A stretch of 64,000 nucleotides of DNA. Origin: Betaproteobacteria bacterium. Lineage in GTDB: Bacteria; Pseudomonadota; Gammaproteobacteria; Burkholderiales; SG8-39. The stretch is from contig SCTY01000068.1 in the NCBI GenBank assembly GCA_004297625.1, forward strand, positions 248,001-312,000. The letters run 5' to 3'. Within the stretch, counting starts at the first letter, position 1; every line of letters starts with the position of its first letter. This document shows positions 8,649 to 16,934 of this stretch, one piece after another. Made by a program: the position numbers and the translations under genes. Under the pieces are notes generated by a model. The model worked only from the letters and a program-made list of their open reading frames with translations. It was not told the DNA's origin and made no database searches.

Positions 8649-9308
8649 ATGACGCTACGAATCGGGGACCAGGCCCCCAACTTCCAGGCCGACACCACGA
8701 TGGGCCGCATCGACTTCCACGAGTGGATCGGCTCCAGCTACGCGGTCCTGTTCTCGCACCCGAAGGACTTCACGCCCGTGTGCACCACCGAGCTCGGCAC
8801 CATGGCGAAGATGAAAGCCGAGTTCGACAAACGCAATACCCGGATCATCGGCCTGTCGGTCGACCCGGTGGACGACCACGAGCGCTGGGCGAAGGACATC
8901 GAGGAGACGCAGGGCGCGGCGCCGAACTATCCCATCATCGGCGACCCGGACCTGAAGATCTCCAAGCTCTACGACATGCTGCCGGCGATTGCCGGCGACA
9001 GCTCGAAGGGCCGCACCGCCGCGGACAACCAGACCGTCCGTACCGTGTTCATGATCGGCCCGGACAAGAAAATCAAGCTGATCCTGTATTACCCGATGAC
9101 TACGGGCCGGAACTTCGACGAGGTGCTGCGGGTACTCGATTCCATTCAGCTGACGACGAAGCACAAGGTCGCCACGCCGGCCAACTGGAAGCCCGGCCAG
9201 GACGTGATCATCGCCGGCTCGGTCAGCGACGAGGAGGCGAAAAAGCAGTACCCGGCCGGCTGGAAGGCGCCCAAGCCCTATCTGCGCTACGTCCAGCAGC
9301 CGAAGTAA
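8649..9308 (+). CDS. 1-Cys peroxiredoxin (Prx6 type)
   Basis: A 219-aa thiol peroxidase that reduces hydrogen peroxide and organic hydroperoxides. The active site PVCTTE has the peroxidatic C45. No second cysteine exists anywhere in the protein, which fits the Prx6/1-Cys class and its long C-terminal domain (AGSVSDEEAKKQYP..W). The ribosome site is GAGGAG shortly before the ATG. It sits beside an oxygen-sensitive molybdenum/iron-sulfur enzyme operon and may protect it, which is an inference from position only. Confidence 0.93.
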   Translation: MTLRIGDQAPNFQADTTMGRIDFHEWIGSSYAVLFSHPKDFTPVCTTELGTMAKMKAEFDKRNTRIIGLSVDPVDDHERWAKDIEETQGAAPNYPIIGDPDLKISKLYDMLPAIAGDSSKGRTAADNQTVRTVFMIGPDKKIKLILYYPMTTGRNFDEVLRVLDSIQLTTKHKVATPANWKPGQDVIIAGSVSDEEAKKQYPAGWKAPKPYLRYVQQPK

Positions 9309-9327
9309 CGCCCGGGAAGCGCTAATC

Positions 9328-9341
9328 CTGATTTAGATCAA
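9328..9341. promoter_or_regulatory. FNR/CRP-like half-perfect palindrome upstream of the biotin carrier gene
   Basis: CTGATTTAGATCAA matches 9 of the 10 fixed bases of the FNR box TTGATnnnnATCAA. It lies 36 bp before the ATG of the biotin carrier protein and 20 bp after the peroxiredoxin stop. A perfect FNR box occurs elsewhere in the window (38802-38815), so an Fnr/Anr-type regulator is likely to exist in this organism. Confidence 0.4.
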
Positions 9342-9344
9342 GCC

Positions 9345-9380
9345 GCATGGGGCACGATCCAGAGGATCGTTGCCCCATGC
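9345..9380 (+). promoter_or_regulatory. Strong RNA hairpin enclosing the biotin carrier start codon
   Basis: Bases 9345-9360 pair with 9364-9380 (16 base pairs, one bulged T, loop AGA at 9361-9363). The start codon of the biotin carrier gene, ATG at 9377-9379, lies in the descending arm and the purine-rich AGAGG in and next to the loop. In mRNA this would bury the initiation site, so it could be a translational switch or a coupling device. It could also be a leftover of a repeat. Confidence 0.55.
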
Positions 9381-9829
9381 CCCTCGGCAAGGAAGAAATC
9401 CTAGAAATCCTCAGGCTCCTCGACGAATCGAGATTCGACGAGCTGCGCCTGGAGATGGACGGGGTGAAGCTCGTGCTCACGAAGGGAGCCGCGGGCGCGA
9501 CAGCCGGGATCGCCGATCCGCCTCCCGCAAAGACAAGCAAGATTGAAATACAAGAAGCACCAGCGGTTACGGAAGTACCGGAGGGGCTGGTCGCAGTGCG
9601 CACGCCGATCCTCGGGGTGTTCTACCGCGCGCCCGCGCCGGGAGCGCCGCCCTTCGTCGAGGTGGGCAGCCAGGTGCGCGCCGAAGACACCGTGTGCCTC
9701 GTCGAGGTGATGAAGCTCTTCAACACGGTCAAGGCCGGCGCCGCGGGGAAGGTGGTGCGCATCCTCGCCGAGAGCGGCAAGATGGTGGAACACGACCAGG
9801 TGCTGTTCCTCATCGAGCCAGTGGCATGA
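9377..9829 (+). CDS. Biotin carboxyl carrier protein (AccB-like)
   Basis: A 150-aa carrier. Residues 1-35 resemble the AccB N-terminal helix and strand segment. A Pro/Ala-rich linker follows, and residues 70-150 form the biotinyl domain with EVMKLFN and biotin-accepting K113. I take the ATG giving MPLGKEE; an in-frame ATG 30 nt upstream adds an unlikely MGHDPEDRCP. The start lies inside a strong hairpin. The next gene encodes a carboxyltransferase, but no biotin carboxylase gene lies in the window, so the carrier must be charged by a carboxylase encoded elsewhere. Confidence 0.88.
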   Translation: MPLGKEEILEILRLLDESRFDELRLEMDGVKLVLTKGAAGATAGIADPPPAKTSKIEIQEAPAVTEVPEGLVAVRTPILGVFYRAPAPGAPPFVEVGSQVRAEDTVCLVEVMKLFNTVKAGAAGKVVRILAESGKMVEHDQVLFLIEPVA

Positions 9830-9843
9830 GCCCTCTCTCACAC

Positions 9844-9950
9844 GCCCCCCTGTTAAGGGGGGAGCGAGCGCTTTTCGCGAGCGGGGGGTTTGCTTTTCGC
9901 GAAAACCAACCCCCCGCTCGTTTCACTCGCTCCCCCCTTAACAGGGGGGC
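9844..9950. repeat. Nested inverted repeat between biotin carrier and carboxyltransferase genes
   Basis: Perfect 25-bp arms lie at 9844-9868 and 9926-9950 (core CCCCCCTGTTAAGGGGGG, itself nearly palindromic). Inside them is a second perfect 13-bp pair at 9878-9890 and 9908-9920 (AACCCCCCGCTCG), closing on a CTTTTCGCG-rich centre. The whole 107-bp element fills most of the 137-bp gap between two genes that should be co-expressed. It looks like a small mobile or REP-type palindromic unit rather than a simple terminator. Confidence 0.8.
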
Positions 9951-9966
9951 AGCAGAGGTTTAGTCA

Positions 9967-11439
9967 ATGAGCGAAATCCGCATCGTCGACACGACCCTGA
10001 GGGACGGCAACGCGAGCCTCTGGGGCGAGAAGATGACCACGGCGATGATGCTCGAGGCCGCGCCGCTCATGAATCGCGCCGGCTTCAGCGCCCTGGACGC
10101 GACCGCGGTCAGCCACTTCGAGTACGCGGTGCGCTACCTGCGCGAGGATCCGTGGGAGCGCATGCGGCTGCTGTCGAAAATCATCACCGCCGCGCCTCTC
10201 GGCATGATGATGCTCGGCACCAGCCTGAATCTCTTCCGCACCATCATGGGCCCGATCATGGGCACCTGGATGCAGCGCATGAAGGCGAACGGCATCGGGC
10301 GCGTGCAGATCATGGAATCGTCCAACAACATGGCGGATCTCGCCGAGGCCGCCCGCTACGCGAAGGAAGCCGGCCTCGAGCTCGGCGTCGCGCTCATCTA
10401 CACCCACAGCGAGGTGCACACCGACGAGTACTTCGCGCAGCGCGCGCGCGACGCGCTGCGGCTTGGGCCGGACATGGTCTACCTGAAGGACCCGGGCGGC
10501 CTGCTTACGCCCGATCGGACGCGCACCCTCGTTCCGGCGATCATGCGCGCGCTCGACGGTTGCGCGTTCGAGTTCCATTCGCATTGCACGACCGGGCTCG
10601 CGCCGCTTTGCTATCTCGAGGCAGCGAAACTCGGCGTGCGTACCTTCCACACCGCCGCCTCGCCGCTCGCCAACGGCCCGTCGCAGCCGGCGACCGAGAC
10701 GTTCCTCGCGAACACGCGGCATCTCGGATTGCCTTGCGAAGTGGACCTGCCGGCGATCGAAGCGATCGCCGCGCATTTCCGCGATGTCGCCAATGCCGAG
10801 CGCCTGCCGCTCGGGGTGCCCGTCGAGTACGACGCGTTCCAGTTCGAGCACCAAGTGCCGGGCGGTGTGATCTCGAATCTCAAGCGCCAGCTCGGCCAGC
10901 TCGGCGTGGCGCATCGCCTGGACGAAATCCTCGAGGAGACGGTGCGCGTGAGGAAGCAGCTCGGCTACCCGATCATGGTCACGCCGTTCTCCCAGTTCGT
11001 GGTGACGCAGGCGACGGTCAACGTGATCCAGAACGAGCGCTACCGCACGATCAGCGACGAAGTGATCCGCTTTGCGCTCGGCCAGTTCGGCAAGCAGGTG
11101 CGGCCGGTGGACGCGAACTTGCTCGACCGCATCCACAGCCTGCCGCGCACCAAGGACCTCGTCGGAGGGGAGCGGCCGCGGACCTCGATCGACGACCTGC
11201 GCCGCCAGGTCGGAGCGGCAATGAGCGACGATGATCTGCTGCTGCTCGCGCTCGTTTCGCAGGAAGACTTCTCCGCGATGCGGGCCGCGGGGCCGATTAA
11301 AACGCGATACAGCGCCGCGGGAAAGCCGCTCGCCGCTTTCATCGGCGAACTGGTCAAGCAGAAGAACGCGAGCTTTATCAGCGTTCAGCGGGAAGATTTC
11401 TCGCTGGTGCTGCGGCGTAACGGGGCGTACAACCTGTAA
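9967..11439 (+). CDS. Biotin-dependent carboxyltransferase (PycB/OadA-like, HMGL fold)
   Basis: A 490-aa TIM-barrel carboxyltransferase of the pyruvate carboxylase B / oxaloacetate decarboxylase alpha / transcarboxylase 5S family. DTTLRDG is at residues 8-14, the lysine motif YLKDPGGLLTP has K174 (the position carbamylated in relatives), and the metal-binding HSH is at 204-206. The C-terminal region (330-490) matches the conserved carboxylase domain, but there is no fused biotinyl domain; that is the separate protein encoded just upstream. The residues after DTTLRDG (NASLW) differ from the usual HQSL, so the substrate may not be pyruvate. Confidence 0.85.
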   Translation: MSEIRIVDTTLRDGNASLWGEKMTTAMMLEAAPLMNRAGFSALDATAVSHFEYAVRYLREDPWERMRLLSKIITAAPLGMMMLGTSLNLFRTIMGPIMGTWMQRMKANGIGRVQIMESSNNMADLAEAARYAKEAGLELGVALIYTHSEVHTDEYFAQRARDALRLGPDMVYLKDPGGLLTPDRTRTLVPAIMRALDGCAFEFHSHCTTGLAPLCYLEAAKLGVRTFHTAASPLANGPSQPATETFLANTRHLGLPCEVDLPAIEAIAAHFRDVANAERLPLGVPVEYDAFQFEHQVPGGVISNLKRQLGQLGVAHRLDEILEETVRVRKQLGYPIMVTPFSQFVVTQATVNVIQNERYRTISDEVIRFALGQFGKQVRPVDANLLDRIHSLPRTKDLVGGERPRTSIDDLRRQVGAAMSDDDLLLLALVSQEDFSAMRAAGPIKTRYSAAGKPLAAFIGELVKQKNASFISVQREDFSLVLRRNGAYNL

Positions 11440-11484
11440 CAATCGGTTACTGAAAACCCTACTTGCAGGGTGTACGCTGTTTTC

Positions 11485-11820
11485 ATGAAGCGCCTCGCCC
11501 TCGCGATCCTCGTAGTCCTGATGGCAGCGGCCAGCGGCGCGGCATTGGCGCATGGCCGTGGCGGTGCCCGACTCAGCCTCGGTTTCAACTTCGGCGTGCC
11601 TCTCTGGTACCCCGGCTATTACTACTATCCGCCGCCCGTTTATTACTATCCGCCGGTCATGGTTCAGCCGCCCTCCCCGCCGGTTTACGTGGAGCGCAGC
11701 GACGTCGTGCCGGAAGGCCCCGGGACCTGGTTCTTCTGCCCCGAATCGAATACCTACTATCCGTATGTGAAGCAGTGCCCGGGCGGCTGGCAGCGCGTCC
11801 CTGCGCAGCCTGCGCAATGA
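11485..11820 (+). CDS. Exported Tyr/Pro-rich small protein
   Basis: A 111-aa protein with a clear signal peptide (MKRLALAILVVLMAAASGAALA). It is followed by a Tyr/Pro-rich stretch (YPGYYYYPPPVYYYPPV) and a compact C-terminal motif with two cysteines (WFFCPES and KQCPGGW), which may form a disulfide in the periplasm. I recognise this as a conserved family of small envelope proteins without known function. Its stop overlaps the start of the next lipoprotein gene (ATGA), so the two are made together. Confidence 0.75.
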   Translation: MKRLALAILVVLMAAASGAALAHGRGGARLSLGFNFGVPLWYPGYYYYPPPVYYYPPVMVQPPSPPVYVERSDVVPEGPGTWFFCPESNTYYPYVKQCPGGWQRVPAQPAQ

Positions 11821-12332
11821 AGCTGCTCAAGATCACTCCGCTGCTGCTCGTCGCGGCATGCACGTCCACGCCCACCGGTCCCGGCGTGATGGTGCTTCCG
11901 GGCGGCGGCAAGAGCTTCGACCAGTTCCGCGTCGACGATTACGAATGCCGCCAGTACGCCCAGGCGCAAATAGGCGGCGCCACGGCGAATCAGGCCGCCG
12001 CGGATAGCGGCGTCGCCAGCGCCGCCGTGGGCGCGGCGGTCGGCACGGTCGCCGGCGCAGCGATCGGCGGCAGCCGCGGCGCGGGCGTCGGCGCGGGCGT
12101 CGGGCTCGCCACTGGCGCGCTGGCAGGCACCGGCGCAGCGCAGGAAACCGGCCGCACCGCGCAGCAGCGCTACGACATCGGCTACCAGCAGTGCATGTAC
12201 GCCAAGGGCCACAAGATCCCGATGGCGGCGAGCCGCTACGACCGCCGGCCGGCCTACCGCGAGGCTACTCCGCCTCCTCCCCCGCCTCCTCCTTCGGGAA
12301 CCCCTCCGCCGCCTCCGCCTCCGCGCGGCTGA
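11817..12332 (+). CDS. Glycine-zipper lipoprotein
   Basis: A 171-aa lipoprotein: signal peptide with lipobox LVAAC (C15). A polar domain with YECRQYAQAQ follows, then a long glycine/alanine zipper (residues about 65-110) of the kind that inserts into or spans membranes. A Cys-containing motif GYQQCMYAKGH comes next, then a proline-only tail (two runs of seven to eight prolines). It is coupled to the exported protein upstream. Similar glycine-zipper lipoproteins sit in the outer membrane; the exact role is unknown. Confidence 0.8.
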   Translation: MKLLKITPLLLVAACTSTPTGPGVMVLPGGGKSFDQFRVDDYECRQYAQAQIGGATANQAAADSGVASAAVGAAVGTVAGAAIGGSRGAGVGAGVGLATGALAGTGAAQETGRTAQQRYDIGYQQCMYAKGHKIPMAASRYDRRPAYREATPPPPPPPPSGTPPPPPPPRG

Positions 12333-12410
12333 TCAACGAAATTCAAGTTCGCCCGCGCGGCGCGTCGAGCTCGGGTTACTCTCCAAAGCCGTTACTTACG
12401 AGGATGTCGT

Positions 12411-13136
12411 ATGGACAGGCTGAAGGGAAAGGTAGCGATCGTGACCGGCGGCGCGATGGGCATCGGCAAAGCGATCGCCGCGCGCCTGGCAATGGACGGC
12501 GCTCAAGTCGTCGTCGCCGACCTGCAAAAATCGCCCGCGGCGGCGCTCAGTCTGCAGGTCGACGTTTCGAAGGAAAGCGACGTCGCCCATATGGCTGCGG
12601 AAACGGCGAAGAAGTTCGGCCGCATCGACATCCTGGTCAACAATGCCGCGGTGTTCAGCTCGCTCGAGCTGCGGCCGTTCGAGAACATTCCGCCCGACGA
12701 GTTCCGCAGGGTGATGGAAGTCAACATCATGGGCGTGTGGCTTTGCTGCCGCGCCTGCGTGCCGCACATGCGCAAAGCCGGCGGCGGCCGCATCATCAAC
12801 CTCGCCTCCGGCGCGCCGCTGAAGGGCGTGCCGCTCTTTCTGCACTACATCGCGAGCAAGGGCGCCGTGATCTCGATGACGCGCGGACTCGCGCGCGAGC
12901 TCGGCAAGGACGCGATCACGGTGAACGCGCTCGCCCCGGGGTTCACGCTTTCCGAGAACGTGGCCAAGGTTCCGGCGCACGTGCGCCAGGGCGAGATCAC
13001 GCGCATGTCGCGCGCCATCCAGCGCGACGAGAAGCCGGAGGACCTGGTGGGCGCGGTGAGCTTCCTGGCGAGCGAAGACGCGGCCTTCATGACCGGTCAG
13101 ACCGTCGTCGTGGATGGCGGCTCGGCCATGGTTTGA
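12411..13136 (+). CDS. Short-chain dehydrogenase/reductase
   Basis: A 241-aa classical SDR. The cofactor motif TGGAMGIG is at residues 12-19, NNAA at 77-80, catalytic S133, Y146 and K150 (YIASK), and a C-terminal GGS motif. Asp37 after the second strand (VVADLQ) suggests NAD(H). It is probably an alcohol or 3-hydroxyacyl-type dehydrogenase of the nearby catabolic genes; the substrate is not deducible. It stands alone on the plus strand and converges with the TRAP transporter genes. Confidence 0.85.
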   Translation: MDRLKGKVAIVTGGAMGIGKAIAARLAMDGAQVVVADLQKSPAAALSLQVDVSKESDVAHMAAETAKKFGRIDILVNNAAVFSSLELRPFENIPPDEFRRVMEVNIMGVWLCCRACVPHMRKAGGGRIINLASGAPLKGVPLFLHYIASKGAVISMTRGLARELGKDAITVNALAPGFTLSENVAKVPAHVRQGEITRMSRAIQRDEKPEDLVGAVSFLASEDAAFMTGQTVVVDGGSAMV

Positions 13137-13229
13137 CCCGCTAACTTCTTGTGCACGACGTTCAAATCAGTACCGCACGAGACTTTCTTCAAGCTGACCG
13201 TGACCTCCATCTCGCCCGGCAGATTCGGG

Positions 13230-14546
13230 TCAGTGCGCCATGAGGCTCGGCAGCCAAAGCGTCAGTCCCGGCACGAGCACCATGATGATGAGCACCAGGA
13301 ATTCGAACCCCACAAAGGGCAGCGCGGAATTGACGATCTGGCCCATCGTGGTGCCGCGCGGCGCCACGCCCTGCGCGACGAAGAGCAGCATGCCGAAGGG
13401 CGGCGTCAGCAGGCTGATCTCGAGCACGAGCAGGATGAGCGTGCCGAACCAGACGAGATCGAAGCCAAGCTGCTGCGCCACGGGCATGAACAGCGGCAGC
13501 GTGATCATCATCATGCTCACCTGGTCCATGAAGCAGCCGAGGAAGACCAGGATCAGCAGCATGCCGATCATCACGGCGAAGGGCGAGAGCTCGAGGCCTA
13601 GCACGACGACGGACAGGCCCTGCGTCGCACCCGAGAAGGCGAGGCACTGGGAGAAGGTGACCGAGCCGCTGATGATGAACAGCGTCATCACGGTGACGCG
13701 CAGCGTCTCCTTGACCGAGCGGACCAGATTGGACCAGCTGAGCTTGCGGTAGGCGGCGGCCGCGATGATCGAGGCGACCGCGCCGAGCGCCGCCGCCTCG
13801 GTCGGCGTTGCAATGCCTTCGAGCATGCTGCCGACCACGACGACGAAGATCGCGAACAGCGGCAGCACGTATTTCGCGAAAGGCAGGAGGGAGTCGCGGA
13901 AGCCGCGTCGCGGCACCTCGTACGCCGGCGCCAGCGTAGGATCGAGCGCGCAGCGCAGTATCACATAGCCGAAAAAGAGCAGCGCCATCAGCAGACCGGG
14001 GATGATCGAGGCGACGAGCAGATCGGCGACCGAGATCTTGGCGAGGCTGCCGAGCAGCACGGCGAGCGAGGAAGGCGGAATGAGGATCGCGATGCCGCCG
14101 ACCGCGATGATGGGCCCGATCGCGATCTGCGGCTTGTAGCCGCGCTTGTACATCTCGGGCAGCAGCGTGCTGCCGAGCATCGCGGTGTTGGCGATGGAGG
14201 AGCCCGAGAGCGAGGAGAAAATCGTGCCGCCGACGATGGCGACGAGCGAGAGCCGGCCGGGCACGCGGCGGATCATCCGGTCGATCGCGTCGATCGCGGT
14301 GACGGCGAGTCCGGTGTAGAACATGACCTCGCCCATCAGCACGAAAAGCGGGATCGGGATCAGCGCGAACTGCTTGACCGAATCGACCGCGTTGCGCACG
14401 AGCTGGTTCAGGCCCGCCTCGCCGCCCAGGAAGAAGATGGCGCCCAACAAATTGATGCCGTAGAAGGCGAACACGACCGGCAGGCCGAGCAGCATGAGCA
14501 GGACCAGGCCGCCCAGGAGCAGCGCGAGCGCGTAATACCATTCCAT
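13230..14546 (-). CDS. TRAP transporter large permease (DctM)
   Basis: A 438-aa inner-membrane protein with about 12 hydrophobic segments, the DctM subunit that couples solute uptake to an ion gradient. Family segments seen are the GLPVVFAFYGINLLGA start, GEVMFYTG, SGSSIANTAMLGSTLLPEM and the PTEAAALGA motif (residues about 250-258). It is the last gene of a dctPQM set, with 6 bp separating it from the small permease gene. Confidence 0.92.
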   Translation of the reverse strand: MEWYYALALLLGGLVLLMLLGLPVVFAFYGINLLGAIFFLGGEAGLNQLVRNAVDSVKQFALIPIPLFVLMGEVMFYTGLAVTAIDAIDRMIRRVPGRLSLVAIVGGTIFSSLSGSSIANTAMLGSTLLPEMYKRGYKPQIAIGPIIAVGGIAILIPPSSLAVLLGSLAKISVADLLVASIIPGLLMALLFFGYVILRCALDPTLAPAYEVPRRGFRDSLLPFAKYVLPLFAIFVVVVGSMLEGIATPTEAAALGAVASIIAAAAYRKLSWSNLVRSVKETLRVTVMTLFIISGSVTFSQCLAFSGATQGLSVVVLGLELSPFAVMIGMLLILVFLGCFMDQVSMMMITLPLFMPVAQQLGFDLVWFGTLILLVLEISLLTPPFGMLLFVAQGVAPRGTTMGQIVNSALPFVGFEFLVLIIMVLVPGLTLWLPSLMAH

Positions 14547-14552
14547 CGCGGC

Positions 14553-15122
14553 CTAGGGTCCTTCCTGCGGCGCGTGGCGCTCTTCGGGCGGGCGGAAAAG
14601 CCAGCCGGTGAAGATCGCGAGCATCAGCAACACGCACAGCGGCAGCGGCGCGAAGATCCACCACTCCTTCACGATCAGCGTGCGCACGATCTCCGTCTCC
14701 TGGTCGAGCGCCTGCAGCAGCACCGCGATGGCGTAATAGAGCAGGACCGCCGAGATGAGAGCGCCGAGAAACGCGATCGTGCGCGCGAGCACCACGCGCG
14801 CGGCGGGATCGAGCCGCTGCGTCAGGATGTCGATGCTGATGTGGCCGCCTTCCTTCAGCACCCAAGGCGCTCCGAGAAACGTCATCCAGTAGAGGGCGTA
14901 TTCGGTGACCTCGGTGGTCCACGGCAAGGTGAAGCTGAGTTCCTGCGCGTTTACCGGGCCGAACAGCGCGGGGATCACCGTGGTGAAAAGCCAGGTGTCG
15001 CCGAGCCGCCCGGGCAGCCGGCCGAGCACGTCGAGCGTCACCAGCAGGGTGAGCGCCACCAGCAGCGCGCCGGCGACCGCGGCGAGCGCCGCTGCCGCGA
15101 AATTGACCGCGCGGGCGCTCAT
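14553..15122 (-). CDS. TRAP transporter small permease (DctQ)
   Basis: A 189-aa, four-helix membrane subunit. The hallmark is the segment TEVTEYALYWMTFLGAPWVL followed by GGHISIDIL. It lies between the receptor gene (28 bp upstream) and DctM and forms the membrane complex with DctM. Confidence 0.9.
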   Translation of the reverse strand: MSARAVNFAAAALAAVAGALLVALTLLVTLDVLGRLPGRLGDTWLFTTVIPALFGPVNAQELSFTLPWTTEVTEYALYWMTFLGAPWVLKEGGHISIDILTQRLDPAARVVLARTIAFLGALISAVLLYYAIAVLLQALDQETEIVRTLIVKEWWIFAPLPLCVLLMLAIFTGWLFRPPEERHAPQEGP

Positions 15123-15150
15123 CGCCTTCGGCCCGGAGGAAGCGGCGCGA

Positions 15151-16113
15151 TCAGTGCTTGGTCAGCAGCGGGCGCAGCTTGGCGATGCCTTCGGGCGCGC
15201 GCTTCGCGAGCGCCTCCCAATAGACGTCGTGCGCCTTCTTGCGCCAGGCCGGACCCATGTCCACCACCTCGACGCCGGCCTTCTTCTGGATGTCGGCTTC
15301 CTTGGCGTTGATCTCGGCGCGCCACTTCGGAAACTCGGCCTCCATCCAAAGCGACATCTCGTGCAGGAAATCCCGCTGCTTCTTGCCGAGCTTGTTGAAG
15401 CGGTCCTGGTTCACGAGGATGTTGACGATGACGCTGAAGAAGCTCGGGTCGTAGCGGTATTTCGTGAACTTCGTCCACTGGAAGTCGCCGATGCCCCAGA
15501 TCGGCCAGCCGTAGCCGTCGACCGTGCGGCGCTCAAGCGCGGTGTAGATCTCGCCGGGCGGCGTGGTGACGGTGCGCGCGCCGAGCGCGATGAAGAACGG
15601 AATGAAGTTGGGCGTGGCGCGCAGCGTGAAGCCTTCGAGCGGCTTCTCCTTGTTCGCCGTGTTGATGGGGCGGATCGTGTAGAGGTTGAAGCCGACCCCG
15701 TCGCCGTAGGCCGTGAGCTGCACCGCGTTGAGCTTTTGCCGGTGGTACTCGTCGAAGAGCTTCAGGGTGCCGTTCTTGCGCATCTCGGGCACGGAGTAAT
15801 CCGACAGCACCATGGACTCGGTCTCAACCACCTGGCCGAGGTAATAAGCAGGCGGGCCGGCGTGCATGTCGACGACGCCGGACTTCACCGCGTTCCACTG
15901 CTCGAAGGTGGGAACGGCCTCGGGGCCGACCGAGTTGATCTGCAGCGTGCCCTTGCCGCGCCTGTTCACCTCGTCGGCCCAGCGCTTGAAGATCGCGCCG
16001 TAGACCGAGGTCGGCGGCACGAACACGGCCGCCTTGAGCGTCACTTCCTGCGCGCCGGCCGGAGCCGACAGGCCCATCGCGGCGAGCGCCGCGACGCTGA
16101 GCAGTCTACGCAT
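15151..16113 (-). CDS. TRAP transporter substrate-binding protein (DctP)
   Basis: A 320-aa periplasmic receptor with a signal peptide (MRRLLSVAALAAMGLSAPAGAQ). Family features are the VTLKAAVFVPP strand, the conserved arginine region LRATPNFI that usually binds the carboxylate of the ligand, and EIYTALERRTVDG. It is the first gene of dctPQM, 75 bp after the EthD-like gene, and so perhaps in one transcript with the hydroxylase genes upstream. The ligand is probably an organic acid (inference from the family). Confidence 0.9.
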   Translation of the reverse strand: MRRLLSVAALAAMGLSAPAGAQEVTLKAAVFVPPTSVYGAIFKRWADEVNRRGKGTLQINSVGPEAVPTFEQWNAVKSGVVDMHAGPPAYYLGQVVETESMVLSDYSVPEMRKNGTLKLFDEYHRQKLNAVQLTAYGDGVGFNLYTIRPINTANKEKPLEGFTLRATPNFIPFFIALGARTVTTPPGEIYTALERRTVDGYGWPIWGIGDFQWTKFTKYRYDPSFFSVIVNILVNQDRFNKLGKKQRDFLHEMSLWMEAEFPKWRAEINAKEADIQKKAGVEVVDMGPAWRKKAHDVYWEALAKRAPEGIAKLRPLLTKH

Positions 16114-16188
16114 TTCTTCTGCCTCCCCTCGTCGTCGGCGTTTTTGCCGATGCCCGACTATAAGTCCGCCTCAGATCGCGGGCAACGT

Positions 16189-16893
16189 TTAATGTTGCCC
16201 GATGATTTCGTGCGTCGCCATCGGATTGTGGCGGTTGCCCCCGGTGAAGAATGGAAAGCGGAGGAAATCGGCACGCATCTCGGCACGCACGGGCGAGCGC
16301 AGCGCCGCTTCCAGCGCCGCCGCGTCGTCGAATACCACCTTGTTTCGCTGGATGTGCTCGGCCTTGGGCCACGGCAGCGCACTCGTCCAGTCGATGCGCG
16401 TATAGATCTCGAGCTCGCGGATGCCCGGGAGGCGCTGCATCAGCGGCACGTGGCTCGCGAGGTAGAAGGCGAGCCAGGCATCGAAGTCCTCGGCTGCTCC
16501 CGGATAGTGGATGATGTCCGAGCAGGGTGCCGCGCCCGGCGGCGTGCGGAAGGCGGCATCGGGCACCGGGAACGCGCGCACCAGCATCGCCTGCTGCGAA
16601 GCGCCGCGCATATCGACGCTCGGCAGCGCGCCGGGGTCGGCGAGCGCCTTGAGTCCGCCCCCGGGGCCCGCCGCGGCCTCCAGCAGCGCGATCTCGGGGA
16701 AGTAGAGCTGCAACGCGAGCTGCGGCGGCGGCGGATAGTCGGCGAAAGGATCGGGCGCGCGCTCGGGCGTGAACAGCAGGCCGCGGCGCAGGCCCGGAAG
16801 GCCGCGCGCGATCGCGCACACCTTCTCGAAGTCGGCAGCGCTCACACGCGCTGCGGCGTCGCCAGCGTAAAAAGTCAGGAACAGCGAAAACAT
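16189..16893 (-). CDS. EthD-like dimeric alpha-beta barrel protein
   Basis: A 234-aa cytoplasmic protein. The second half has the EthD signature: a histidine-proline-leucine turn and LPG motif (HVPLMQRLPGIRELEIY). The first half has a related but weaker ferredoxin-like repeat (ARGLPGLRRGLLFTP), so it looks like two EthD-type units in tandem. EthD-like proteins accompany oxidative catabolism of ethers and aromatics. It starts 41 bp after the FAD-subunit gene of the molybdenum hydroxylase and is probably in its operon. Confidence 0.65.
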   Translation of the reverse strand: MFSLFLTFYAGDAAARVSAADFEKVCAIARGLPGLRRGLLFTPERAPDPFADYPPPPQLALQLYFPEIALLEAAAGPGGGLKALADPGALPSVDMRGASQQAMLVRAFPVPDAAFRTPPGAAPCSDIIHYPGAAEDFDAWLAFYLASHVPLMQRLPGIRELEIYTRIDWTSALPWPKAEHIQRNKVVFDDAAALEAALRSPVRAEMRADFLRFPFFTGGNRHNPMATHEIIGQH

Positions 16894-16934
16894 GGGCGGT
16901 CAAGATCCCGATCGGTGAATTTCCTATCCGTCAC

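Noticed and set aside
9328..9380. BirA-type operator for biotin control
   Set aside because: The spacing and half-sites do not match the long-spacer BirA palindrome.
9844..9950. CRISPR repeat or ordinary terminator
   Set aside because: There are no regularly spaced repeats or spacers, and no U-tract; the nested arms fit a palindromic element better.
9964..11817. A 617-codon open frame antisense to the carboxyltransferase gene
   Set aside because: It is His/Arg/Ala-rich with no domain motif. The opposite strand encodes a clear enzyme, and such mirror frames occur opposite most genes in this GC-rich DNA.
11817..12332. Proline-tail region as a tandem repeat or frameshift artefact
   Set aside because: The frame is uninterrupted from a good lipobox to the stop; proline-rich ends are common in lipoproteins.
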